Positions 1-7,256 of a stretch of DNA of 64,000 nt are shown here, one piece after another (positions within the stretch are counted from its first letter, which is position 1; every line of letters begins with the position of its first letter). This DNA is from Candidatus Hadarchaeales archaeon (GTDB lineage Archaea > Hadarchaeota > Hadarchaeia > Hadarchaeales > WYZ-LMO6). The notes under the pieces are model-generated. The model was not told the DNA's origin and made no database searches. It saw only the letters and a list, made by a program, of their open reading frames with translations. The stretch covers positions 186,001-250,000 of the forward strand of contig JAVYML010000002.1 of assembly GCA_038736355.1 (NCBI GenBank). The letters run 5' to 3'. Made by a program: the position numbers and the translations under genes.

Positions 1-328
1 GGTATCCACCCCAGGGGAGCGCCCTGGGCGGTGGAACCTCTGAGGGAAGGAACCTGGGTCCATCCCGGAGCTCCCTGAGCTTCTCGTCCACGATCCTGGC
101 TATGTCCCCGAAACCCACCAACACGCATGGTACCCCCTTTAGTTTGGCCAACTCCGAAACTCTCTGCTCCTGTGTCACCAGCACCAGTCCCTTCTTCACG
201 GCATGCTCCACCACCCTCTCATCCTCCGCCCCCCTTAACCCTTCCTCCTCCACCGTGTACACTTCCCAGCCTAGGAGCTTGAGGAAGGGTTTGAGTCCGC
301 TGTACATTTCATCCAGAAGGACCCTCAT
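1..328 (-). CDS. DUF5615-type PIN-like protein (3' end cut by window)
   Basis: Reading leftward from an ATG at 328, an open frame continues without a stop to base 1. The product begins MRVLLDEMYSGLKPFLKLLG and later has the segment LVLVTQEQRVSELA. An acidic residue near the N-terminus, a conserved D/E in the middle and a late 'vT-x-D/E'-like motif are the hallmarks of small PIN-like ribonuclease-fold proteins (DUF5615), often toxin-like. A GGGAGGGG ribosome-binding site lies just upstream. It is transcribed divergently from the hydrolase at 429. The C-terminus is outside the window, so function stays tentative. Confidence 0.6.
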   Translation of the reverse strand, partial: MRVLLDEMYSGLKPFLKLLGWEVYTVEEEGLRGAEDERVVEHAVKKGLVLVTQEQRVSELAKLKGVPCVLVGFGDIARIVDEKLRELRDGPRFLPSEVPPPRALPWGGY

Positions 329-390
329 TCCCCTCCCTTTGGTCGCTTGGGTAAAAATTTTCTCTCGGAGACACAAAGTGGAGTAACACA

Positions 391-399
391 TATAAAAGG
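391..399 (+). promoter_or_regulatory. TATA box for the hydrolase gene
   Basis: The sequence tataaaagg sits about 30 bp before the GTG start at 429, the expected spacing for an archaeal TATA element giving a short 5' leader. A purine-rich stretch (gggtaggggg) between them can serve as ribosome-binding site. Confidence 0.55.
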
Positions 400-428
400 A
401 TGAAGGAAAAAAGGGTAGGGGGTTTGGG

Positions 429-1202
429 GTGCCCTTTGCTGAGGTGGGCGGAATAAAAATCTTCTACGAGAAGGTGGGAAACGGCTTCCCCGTTTACCTT
501 CTCCACGGGGCCGTCCTCACGCACTCCCTCTGGAAACCACAGCTGGAGGTCCTCAAGGAAAGATACACGGCGATCGCCCCAGACCTGCCAGGACACGGAA
601 AATCCAACCCCATATCCTCAGACGAGCCCTCCATCAGGGGTTACTCGGAAGTGGTGGCTGGACTGATGGACTACCTGGGGACGAAGGAAGCGGTGGTGGT
701 GGGCCACTCGATGGGTGGAGCCGTGGCCCTACAGTTCACCCTGGACCATCCGGAAAAGGTCAGGGCTCTCATCCTCGCCAACACCGGTGCCAAGCTGGGA
801 GTTTCACCCCTCCTCCTTCAGGTACTCAGGGAAAACTTCAGGGGGGCCATGGAAGCCGGATGGAAAAGCATGCTGGGTGGAAAGGGGAGGAGGATGGAAA
901 GGGAGCTGGAAGGGCTCAGGAGGGAAATGGAGGACACGGAACCCAAGGTTGGGGTGGCGGACTTCGAGGCCTGCAATGCCTTCGATTGCAGGAGCAGGCT
1001 CCACGAGATCAAGAAGCCCACCCTCATCATAGGAGGCTACGACGATACCCTCACCCCTCCCTGGTACCACGAGTACCTCCACAAGAATATCCAGGGTTCT
1101 TCCCTCGCCCTCCTAAGGGACGTGGGACATCTCTCCATGGTGGAGGACCCGTCCTCCTTCAACTCCCTCCTCCTAGACTTCCTGGGGAGGACGGTGGGAT
1201 AG
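429..1202 (+). CDS. alpha/beta-fold hydrolase
   Basis: This 257-residue protein is a typical soluble alpha/beta hydrolase of the haloperoxidase/esterase group. The oxyanion region HGAV is at residues 26-29, the nucleophile elbow GHSMGG places Ser94 as the catalytic serine, an acidic residue lies at Asp205/Asp206 in GGYDDTLTP, and the catalytic histidine is His234 in VGHLSM. No signal peptide is visible, so it should be cytoplasmic. The start is GTG at 429, behind a G-rich ribosome-binding site. Its last 30 bp overlap the convergent rsmA gene. The substrate cannot be read from sequence. Confidence 0.85.
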   Translation: MPFAEVGGIKIFYEKVGNGFPVYLLHGAVLTHSLWKPQLEVLKERYTAIAPDLPGHGKSNPISSDEPSIRGYSEVVAGLMDYLGTKEAVVVGHSMGGAVALQFTLDHPEKVRALILANTGAKLGVSPLLLQVLRENFRGAMEAGWKSMLGGKGRRMERELEGLRREMEDTEPKVGVADFEACNAFDCRSRLHEIKKPTLIIGGYDDTLTPPWYHEYLHKNIQGSSLALLRDVGHLSMVEDPSSFNSLLLDFLGRTVG

Positions 1203-2045
1203 GTCCTTCTCCATTCCCGCGAGGAGGTTGGCGAGACGGGCCAATTCTTCGGGGGGAAGATCCCTCACCCTGGCCTCCGCCAGCTCTGCGGGAAGGAAGG
1301 AATCCAGCGCTTCCCTCCTCTCCTTCTTCTCCAGCCTAAGCCTTGGGAAGAGTTCCGTGAAGGAGTGATAGAGGGCATTCCTCACCTTCTGCCTGGGATG
1401 GTGGAAGAGCACCCTCAGCACCCTCCGAAAACCCTCTTCGCTCTCCACCTCGAAGGGAGGAGTTTTTCTGGGCCTGAGCCTCACCACCGCCGACCTCACC
1501 TTGGGACGGGGGAAGAAGGCGGAGGGGGGAACTTCTTCGAGGATCTCCACCTGTGCCCGATAGAAGACGCTCACGGTCAGACGTCCGTAATCTTCCGATC
1601 CCGGTCTGGCCACGAGTCTCTTCGCGAACTCCAGCTGGTACATGAGCACCGCCACCTCGAAATCCTCCTCCAAAAGTCTGAAGGTGAGTTCCGAGGAGAG
1701 CGAATACGGCAGGTTCGAAACCACCTTGTTGAAAGGGGGGAGGGGGAGTTTCAGCACGTCCCCCACAAGGATCCTCACGTTCCCAAGGCCCTTCTCCCTG
1801 AGCACTTCCCTCAGGATGGAGACCAGGCGGGGATCCCTCTCTACCGCTATCACCTCTCCGGCCCTCTCTGCTAGGAGGAGGGTGAGACCCCCCGTCCCGG
1901 CGCCCACCTCCAGCACCGTATCCTCCCTATCAACCTCCGCGTATTCCACCATCCTCCGCAACAGATCCCAGTCCAGCACCAGGTGCTGGCCGTATCTCCT
2001 GCTGAGCCTTATCCCTTCCCTCTCCAGCCTTTCCCTCATCTCCAT
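1173..2045 (-). CDS. rsmA: 16S rRNA dimethyladenosine transferase RsmA/KsgA/Dim1
   Basis: The 290-residue protein is the archaeal Dim1/KsgA enzyme that dimethylates the two adjacent adenosines near the 3' end of 16S rRNA, using S-adenosylmethionine. The N-terminal GQHLVLD segment (about residues 19-25), the SAM motif LEVGAGTGGL (45-54), the acidic E69-R-D71 and the catalytic NLPY motif (111-114) are all present, and the length is normal for the family. It starts with ATG 10 bp after the macrodomain gene and is probably co-transcribed with it. Confidence 0.93.
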   Translation of the reverse strand: MEMRERLEREGIRLSRRYGQHLVLDWDLLRRMVEYAEVDREDTVLEVGAGTGGLTLLLAERAGEVIAVERDPRLVSILREVLREKGLGNVRILVGDVLKLPLPPFNKVVSNLPYSLSSELTFRLLEEDFEVAVLMYQLEFAKRLVARPGSEDYGRLTVSVFYRAQVEILEEVPPSAFFPRPKVRSAVVRLRPRKTPPFEVESEEGFRRVLRVLFHHPRQKVRNALYHSFTELFPRLRLEKKERREALDSFLPAELAEARVRDLPPEELARLANLLAGMEKDLSHRPPQEV

Positions 2046-2055
2046 GAAACACCGC

Positions 2056-2613
2056 CTACTGCTGTCCGAAAATCTCTTTGGCCGCTTCCTCGTAAACCCT
2101 CAGATCGCTCTCCGTGAAGAGCACGAACCTTACCTCCTCCAACTTGTCCTCCCTCTCGAGGAACTCCTTCACCGCCTGCAGGGCCACCCTGCTGGCCTTC
2201 TCCACCGGATACCCGTAAGCACCCGTGCTTATGGAAGGAAAGGAAATCCTCTTTATACCCTTGGAGACCGCCAGGCTCAGGCTGCTTCTGTAGGCCTTCG
2301 CCAGCAACTGGGGCTCCCTCTTGTTCCCTCCCCTCCAGATGGGTCCAACCGTGTGGATGACGTATTTGGCCTTGAGGCGTCCGCCGGAGGTGATCACCGC
2401 CTCACCCACGGGCAGGCCATCAGGCCACTCCCTTTCCCTTATCCTGGCGCATTCCTCCCTGATGGTGGGTCCTCCCTTCCTGTGGATGGCCCCGTCCACC
2501 CCTCCTCCTCCCATCAGGCTGGGATTGGCCGCATTCACGATTGCCTCCGTTTCCTGCTCCGTGATGTCTCCCTGCACCAGCCTGACGACGGCCTTTCCCA
2601 CCTTGAACTCCAA
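2056..2613 (-). CDS. macrodomain ADP-ribose-binding protein (YmdB-like deacetylase type)
   Basis: This 185-residue single macrodomain carries GDIT (15-18), the catalytic-type IVNAANPSL with Asn27 and Asn30, and the glycine-rich GGGGVDGAI loop (35-43) with Asp40. These match MacroD/YmdB proteins that remove O-acetyl groups from O-acetyl-ADP-ribose or ADP-ribose from acidic side chains. The start appears to be TTG at 2613, preceded by an AGAGGAAGAG ribosome-binding site; no ATG gives the complete first strand. It lies upstream of rsmA in the same direction and 42 bp after hppA. Confidence 0.88.
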   Translation of the reverse strand: MEFKVGKAVVRLVQGDITEQETEAIVNAANPSLMGGGGVDGAIHRKGGPTIREECARIREREWPDGLPVGEAVITSGGRLKAKYVIHTVGPIWRGGNKREPQLLAKAYRSSLSLAVSKGIKRISFPSISTGAYGYPVEKASRVALQAVKEFLEREDKLEEVRFVLFTESDLRVYEEAAKEIFGQQ

Positions 2614-2655
2614 GCTCTCTTCCTCTTTACTCCCTCCGCCTCAAAAAACCTGAGG

Positions 2656-4683
2656 TTAGAGGAGGGGGAGGATGGCGGGGGAGAAGACCAGAGCGCTCAC
2701 GGCCATCAGTTTGAGAAAGATGTTGATGGAGGGACCCGAAGCATCCTTCATGGGATCCCCCACCGTATCACCCGTCACCGCCGCCGCGTGCGTGGGGCTT
2801 CCCTTTCCGCCGAAGTGGCCCTCCTCCACGTACTTCTTGGCGTTGTCCCAGGTGTTTCCCACGTTCCCCTGGAACATGCCCAGCAGGAGTCCGGAACCTA
2901 TGGCACCAGCAAGGAAACCCACCAGCCCCTCGGGTCCCAGCAGGAAGAGTATCAGTGGGGGAAAGAGGATGGCCAGAAGACCGGGGAGGAGGAGGTTCCT
3001 CAGGGCATTCCCCGTTGCCATGGAAACGCACCTCGCATAATCCGGTTTGGCCCTTCCTTCCATCAGCCCGGGAATTTCCCTGAACTGCCTCCTTATCTCA
3101 TCCACCAGCCTGAAGGCTCCCCCGCTCACCGCCAGCACCACCAGGGCGGTGAAGAGGGCGGGAACGGCCACCCCTATCAGGAGGCCCGCGAACGTGTGGG
3201 CGTTGATCAGGCTCAGGACCTTGTCCAACCCCCCTACCCGCGAGGCGTATTCCTGGAACTCCGGAAGCTGGGTGAGGGTGAAGAAGAAGGCGATGGCCGT
3301 GAGGGCAGCCGACCCTATGGCGAACCCCTTACAGATGGACTTCATCGTGTTTCCCACCGAATCCAGCCTGTCCGTGATCTTCCTCACCTTCCCAGGCAGA
3401 CCTGCCTGCTCCGCGATTCCGGCTGCATTGTCGGTGATGGGTCCGTAGGCATCCGCCGCCACGATCACCCCCGCGACCGAAAGCATGCCCACGGCGGAGA
3501 GGGCCACTCCGTAGAAGCCTGCCGCCAGGTAGGAGACCAAACCAGCGACCGCTATCGAGAGCACGGGAACGAAGGTGCTGAACCAGCCCATGGAAAAGCC
3601 TTCCAGGATGTCCAGTGCCGCCCCCGCCCTGGCCGCCTCCGCCACCCTCCTGGCCGGTGGTCTGTCCTTGGAGGTGAAGTAGTCCGAAGTCTCCCCCACC
3701 ACTATCCCCACCAGGAGGCCGCTCACCACGGCCGTGAAGGGTCCCCTCCATCCTTCCCCGAGCAACCAGCGGATGGCGAGGAAGGAAGAGAGGATGGTGA
3801 GGGAGGTGGCTAGGAGGGAGGAACGGGTGAGGGCCTTAGCGGGATCTCCCCTCACCGAGAAACAGGCCAGGAGGGAAGAGAGGATGCCGAGGGCGGAAAC
3901 GAGGAGGGGGAGGAGTACCCTTTCCTCCTCGATGTAAAGGAGGGCTCCCAGGGCCATGGCGGAGATCAGGGAACCCACGTAGGACTCGAAGAGGTCGGCG
4001 CCCATTCCAGCCACGTCCCCGACGTTGTCCCCGACGTTGTCCGCAATCACCCCTGGATTCCTGGGATCGTCTTCGGGAATCTTCTCCTCGACCTTTCCCA
4101 CCAGATCGGCACCTATATCCGCCGACTTCGTGTAGATTCCCCCTCCCACCCTAGCGAAGAGGGCCACGGTACTGGCCCCGAAACTGAACCCTATCACATC
4201 CTTCATGGCCTCTTCCATCCTGGAAGGATCCGTACCCCCATAGGCCAGGGAGAGGAGGGAAACCCCCAGCAAACCCACCGCCACCACACCCATGCCCAGA
4301 ACGCTCCCTCCCCTGAAGGCTAAGGAGAGGGCCTTTCCCATTCCCTCCTTCCTGGCGGCGTTGGCGGTCCTGGCATTGCTCCTTATGGCCGTGTGGAGGC
4401 CCACGAAGCCCGTGAGGGCCGAGCATCCCGCACCCACCAGGTAAGAAAGGGCCATCCTCCAGCCCAGGAAGAAGAGGAGGACCAGCACGAGGGCCAGGAC
4501 CACGCCCGCGATGATGGTGTACTGCCTTTTCATGTAGGCCCTTGCACCCTCCCTGATGTACTCGGCAATCTCCACCATCCTCTCCGTTCCTTCTTCCTCC
4601 CTCAGAACCTTCCAAACCGCGTAGAGGACGTAGAGGAAGGCGACCAGCACCGAAAGGAAGACCAAGGAGAGGACGGGCTCCAC
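2656..4683 (-). CDS. hppA: membrane-bound proton-pumping pyrophosphatase
   Basis: The 675-residue, highly hydrophobic protein is a membrane pyrophosphatase that couples PPi hydrolysis to ion pumping. The substrate loop GADLVGKVE (191-199) and the DNVGDNVGD metal motif (215-223) are intact, as is the C-terminal motif around NTWDNAKKYVE. At the site that sets potassium dependence it reads GNTMKSICKG: Lys448 replaces the alanine of K+-dependent enzymes, indicating a K+-independent, H+-pumping type, while Cys451 stands where Thr is usual. It starts with GTG at 4683 beside a 14-bp palindrome. PPi made by acyl-CoA or aminoacyl-tRNA synthesis would feed it. Confidence 0.95.
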   Translation of the reverse strand: MEPVLSLVFLSVLVAFLYVLYAVWKVLREEEGTERMVEIAEYIREGARAYMKRQYTIIAGVVLALVLVLLFFLGWRMALSYLVGAGCSALTGFVGLHTAIRSNARTANAARKEGMGKALSLAFRGGSVLGMGVVAVGLLGVSLLSLAYGGTDPSRMEEAMKDVIGFSFGASTVALFARVGGGIYTKSADIGADLVGKVEEKIPEDDPRNPGVIADNVGDNVGDVAGMGADLFESYVGSLISAMALGALLYIEEERVLLPLLVSALGILSSLLACFSVRGDPAKALTRSSLLATSLTILSSFLAIRWLLGEGWRGPFTAVVSGLLVGIVVGETSDYFTSKDRPPARRVAEAARAGAALDILEGFSMGWFSTFVPVLSIAVAGLVSYLAAGFYGVALSAVGMLSVAGVIVAADAYGPITDNAAGIAEQAGLPGKVRKITDRLDSVGNTMKSICKGFAIGSAALTAIAFFFTLTQLPEFQEYASRVGGLDKVLSLINAHTFAGLLIGVAVPALFTALVVLAVSGGAFRLVDEIRRQFREIPGLMEGRAKPDYARCVSMATGNALRNLLLPGLLAILFPPLILFLLGPEGLVGFLAGAIGSGLLLGMFQGNVGNTWDNAKKYVEEGHFGGKGSPTHAAAVTGDTVGDPMKDASGPSINIFLKLMAVSALVFSPAILPLL

Positions 4684-4690
4684 GTCTCCA

Positions 4691-4704
4691 ATTCACATGT
4701 GAAT
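4691..4704. promoter_or_regulatory. perfect 14-bp palindrome between hppA and the SWIM gene
   Basis: attcacatgtgaat is a perfect inverted repeat lying 7 bp upstream of the hppA start and about 42 bp upstream of the divergent gene at 4747. Its position in a 63-bp divergent intergenic region suggests an operator or a dyad regulator site. No matching regulator is known. Confidence 0.35.
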
Positions 4705-4746
4705 AATAAGCCTTTTTCGGAAACCGGAAGAAGCCTTCGTGGGAAC

Positions 4747-5442
4747 ATGCGCCTCCTGAGGGTTAGGACGGAATCGGCGGGAGTGGTGGAGGTGGAGCTC
4801 ACAGGGGAGAATCCCCTCACCGAGGAAGCCCTCTGGAAGGCCCTGCCCTTCGAGGGGAGGGCCAAGAAGTGGGGGGAGGAAATTTACTTCGAAGTGCCCG
4901 TGAAGATGGGGGAGGAAAAGGCTAGGAGGGAGGTGGAGGTGGGGGAGGTGGCTTACTGGCCGGAGGGTGGATGTCTTTGCTTTTTCTTCGGGCCCACCCC
5001 TGCCAGCGAGGACGAGAAACCCGTGGCATACAGCCCGGTGAACGTGATAGGGAGGGTGAGGGGGGATCCGAAGGTGCTCGGGAAGATCGGGGTGGGTGAA
5101 AGGGTGAGGGTGGAGAGGGGAGGAACCGAAGAGGAGTGGAGGGAAAGGAGGGACTCCCTCTTCTCCAGGCTGAGGGAGGAGGGAAGGCTCACCCCCGAGC
5201 TGGAGGAGGAAGTGGTAAGGGTGTACGGTAAGAGGGGAAAGCATGCCCTCCAGGCGGTGAAGGAGGGGAGGGTGGTGAGGAGGGGGGGAAGATGGTTCGT
5301 GAAGGGGGAAACGGACGAATACGAGGTGGTGCGCTCGATGTGTAGCTGTAAGGACTACGTGCTCAACGTGGTGACGGGAAAGGCGGGGGTGGACATGTGC
5401 TACCACGCTCTGGCCAAAAGGATATGCGAACTCTTGAGGTGA
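4747..5442 (+). CDS. cyclophilin-like (TM1367/PF04126) domain fused to a SWIM zinc finger
   Basis: The 231-residue protein begins MRLLRVRTESAG at ATG 4747; longer upstream frames run into hppA and lack coding support. Residues about 1-115 match the archaeal cyclophilin-like fold, with GEIYFEVPV, VGEVAYWPEGGCLCFFFGP and SPVNVIGRV. A charged linker follows, and the C-terminus carries a SWIM-type C-x-C...C-x-H finger (CSCKDYV ... DMCYHAL). SWIM fingers bind DNA or proteins. The fusion suggests a protein- or nucleic-acid-binding adaptor rather than a prolyl isomerase. It overlaps the EndoIII gene by 19 bp. Confidence 0.72.
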   Translation: MRLLRVRTESAGVVEVELTGENPLTEEALWKALPFEGRAKKWGEEIYFEVPVKMGEEKARREVEVGEVAYWPEGGCLCFFFGPTPASEDEKPVAYSPVNVIGRVRGDPKVLGKIGVGERVRVERGGTEEEWRERRDSLFSRLREEGRLTPELEEEVVRVYGKRGKHALQAVKEGRVVRRGGRWFVKGETDEYEVVRSMCSCKDYVLNVVTGKAGVDMCYHALAKRICELLR

Positions 5443-6059
5443 GGGGGAGGCTCCTCAAACTGTTGGAGGAGAGGTACGGAAGGGAGATCGGGAAAAGATG
5501 GTACTCCGATCCCTTCCACGTGCTGGTCTCCTGCATCCTCTCCCAGCGGACGAGGGAGGAGAACACCGAAAAGGCCTCGCGCTCCCTCCTCTCCGTCGCT
5601 TCCACCCCCTCCCAGCTCTCCTCCCTTCCCCTCCGGCAGCTCAAGAGGCTGATCAGGGGGGTGGGACTGGCGGACCAGAAAGCCAGGCGCCTGAAGGAGA
5701 CCTCCAGGATCCTCCTCGAGAGGTACGGGGGGAAGGTTCCGGAGACGAGGGAGGCCCTGATGGAACTCCCCGGGGTGGGGCCCAAAACAGCCGATGTGGT
5801 CCTCTGCTACGGTCTGGGAAAGCCAGCCATACCCGTGGACACGCACGTGAACCGCATAAGCAAGAGGCTGGGGTTGGTCAGGAAGGGGGCCAAGCCTGAA
5901 GAGGTGAGGGAGACTCTGGAGAGACTCTTTCCCGTGGAGAAGTGGCACCTGCTCAACAGGGGGATGGTGCTCTTCGGAAGGGAGATCTGCCTGCCTAGGT
6001 ACCCCAGGTGTGGGAAGTGCCCGCTGGCCGAAGTCTGTCCCTCGGAGGGAAGGGGATGA
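5424..6059 (+). CDS. nth: endonuclease III-type DNA glycosylase/AP lyase
   Basis: The HhH-GPD glycosylase removes oxidised pyrimidines and nicks abasic sites. The helix-hairpin-helix LPGVGPKTADVVLC supplies the catalytic Lys, the following PVDTHVNRISKRLGL supplies the catalytic Asp, and the C-terminal C-x6-C-x2-C-x5-C (CLPRYPRCGKCPLAEVC) binds a [4Fe-4S] cluster. I chose ATG 5424 (211 residues), which overlaps the preceding gene by 19 bp; an ATG at 5397 would add nine non-conserved residues. The stop overlaps the next start as ATGA. Confidence 0.92.
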   Translation: MRTLEVRGRLLKLLEERYGREIGKRWYSDPFHVLVSCILSQRTREENTEKASRSLLSVASTPSQLSSLPLRQLKRLIRGVGLADQKARRLKETSRILLERYGGKVPETREALMELPGVGPKTADVVLCYGLGKPAIPVDTHVNRISKRLGLVRKGAKPEEVRETLERLFPVEKWHLLNRGMVLFGREICLPRYPRCGKCPLAEVCPSEGRG

Positions 6060-6457
6060 ACTCCTTCCACCTGCTCCTCTTCCTCGGCTCCCCCTTCCTG
6101 GGACTGGAAGCGGTGATGATGGGTATGGGGGGAAGGGCGCTCACCTACTACCGATATTCCAGGAACAGGGCTTTGCTCCTCTTCACGATGGCCGGATGGA
6201 CGGTCTCCTGCGCTTCCCTCGCCACCTCTAGGATGCTGGGGATTTCGGACCTCGGAACGGTTTTCCTCCTCTTCCTCTATCTTCCCCTCACGGGGAAACT
6301 CTTCTCCCTCCTCCCCCTCCGTCCCCCCTCCAAGGTTCTTCCCCATCCTCCTTCGGAGGGAATGGAGGAGTTCCTGGAGAAGTATCGGAAACTCTTCGGG
6401 ACTCCATCCAGGAAAGGAGGTAGGAAAACTCGGGGAGGTCGCGGAGGAGGTTCCTGA
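6056..6457 (+). CDS. small membrane protein of unknown function
   Basis: The 133-residue product starts at an ATG that overlaps the EndoIII stop (ATGA), implying translational coupling. It has about three hydrophobic segments (FHLLLFLGSPFLGLEAVMM; LLLFTMAGWTVSCASLA; TVFLLFLYLPLTGKLFSLL) and a basic, glycine-rich tail. I do not recognise the family. Its last 170 bp overlap the convergent HD-domain gene, so the tail of one of the two is likely non-functional or mis-framed. The membrane part before 6288 is the more credible section. Confidence 0.5.
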   Translation: MNSFHLLLFLGSPFLGLEAVMMGMGGRALTYYRYSRNRALLLFTMAGWTVSCASLATSRMLGISDLGTVFLLFLYLPLTGKLFSLLPLRPPSKVLPHPPSEGMEEFLEKYRKLFGTPSRKGGRKTRGGRGGGS

Positions 6458-6926
6458 TCCTCCTCCCCACTTCCTCCCAGAGGTCCCTCAACCCCTCCGG
6501 CACCTTCCCCCCTCCATACCTGACGCATTGGAGAAGAACGGAGAGTCCATCCGCCAACTGGACGACCTTCGCCTCCAGGGTCTTCCCTTCCCTGTACTCC
6601 CTCCAGAGTTCCCCTATCCTCCTTCCCCACTCCCTGTCCCCCACCATCTCCTCCAGCGCCCTCTCCTCCCTTTCCCTTTTCTCTGGGGAGGAGGGAAGCA
6701 GGTCTCCGGTGAGGGCTTCTGGCCAGTCGTGGAGGACGGCCATCGTCAGGACCTTCTCCAAGTTCACCCTTCCCTTCAGCTCAAGGGAGAGGAGGAGGGA
6801 AAGGGAACATACCTCGAAGGAATGCTGGGCCACATCTTCCGCCGGGGAGAAACCCCTGAGCACCCATCCCTTTCTCTCCACACCCTTCAGCCTTCCCAGC
6901 CTCTCCATCAGCTCGAGGAGCTCCAA
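6288..6926 (-). CDS. HD-domain phosphohydrolase, YfbR/HDDC2-like (probable 5'-deoxynucleotidase)
   Basis: The protein matches HDDC2/YfbR nucleotidases: KGWVLRGFSPAEDVAQHSFEV near the N-terminus supplies the first metal His, TMAVLHDWPEALTGDL the HD pair, and QLADGLSVLL the distal Asp. These enzymes dephosphorylate dNMPs. Likely start is TTG at 6926, preceded by AGGAGGAGGG; an ATG at 6908 is possible. The core ends near LPEFSYLLSWMES. About 25 further low-complexity Gly/Arg/Pro residues overlap the opposite-strand gene and look like an unnatural extension, perhaps after a lost stop or a frameshift. Confidence 0.8.
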   Translation of the reverse strand: MELLELMERLGRLKGVERKGWVLRGFSPAEDVAQHSFEVCSLSLLLSLELKGRVNLEKVLTMAVLHDWPEALTGDLLPSSPEKREREERALEEMVGDREWGRRIGELWREYREGKTLEAKVVQLADGLSVLLQCVRYGGGKVPEGLRDLWEEVGRRIRNLLRDLPEFSYLLSWMESRRVSDTSPGTPPFPPKEDGEEPWRGDGGGGGRRVSP

Positions 6927-6995
6927 GTACCTCCCTCCTCCTGGGAAAGAAGGGTAAAAAGGCGGTAGGATTAAAAGGTATGCGACCGAAGGGGA

Positions 6996-7256
6996 ATGGG
7001 AGAAATGGAGAAGAAACTCGTGGGAAGGGTGACCCACTACTTCACAAAAATAGGCGTGGCCGTGGTGGACCTCTCGGATGAACTGAAGGTGGGGGACAGG
7101 ATCTCGATCGAGGGACCCACCACCAATTTCCAGCAGGTGGTGGAATCCATGCAGATCGAGCACCAGAACGTTCAGTCGGCCAAGGCGGGGCAATCGATAG
7201 GGTTGAAGGTGGTCCAGAGGGCTAGGGAAAAGGACCTGGTCTACAAACTCCTCTAG
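6996..7256 (+). CDS. small elongation-factor domain-2-like (translation beta-barrel) protein
   Basis: The 86-residue protein resembles the second, beta-barrel domain of EF-Tu/EF1A-type GTPases without a GTPase domain (GRVTHYFTKIGVAVVDL, KVGDRISIEG, VESMQIEHQNVQSAKAGQSIGLKV). Stand-alone versions are widespread in archaea and are annotated as translation elongation factor-like, with no defined role. A TATA-like ggattaaaagg at 6967-6977 precedes it. The stop overlaps the convergent ahcY by 4 bp. Confidence 0.75.
   Translation: MGEMEKKLVGRVTHYFTKIGVAVVDLSDELKVGDRISIEGPTTNFQQVVESMQIEHQNVQSAKAGQSIGLKVVQRAREKDLVYKLL

Noticed and set aside
1642-3813. A 723-codon plus-strand open frame
   Set aside because: It lies antisense to rsmA, the macrodomain gene and hppA, and its translation is His/Gly/Arg-rich low complexity; it is a by-product of high G+C.
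4393-4746. Upstream extension of the SWIM gene
   Set aside because: It is antisense to the conserved hppA N-terminus, and a good start with family-like N-terminus is at 4747.
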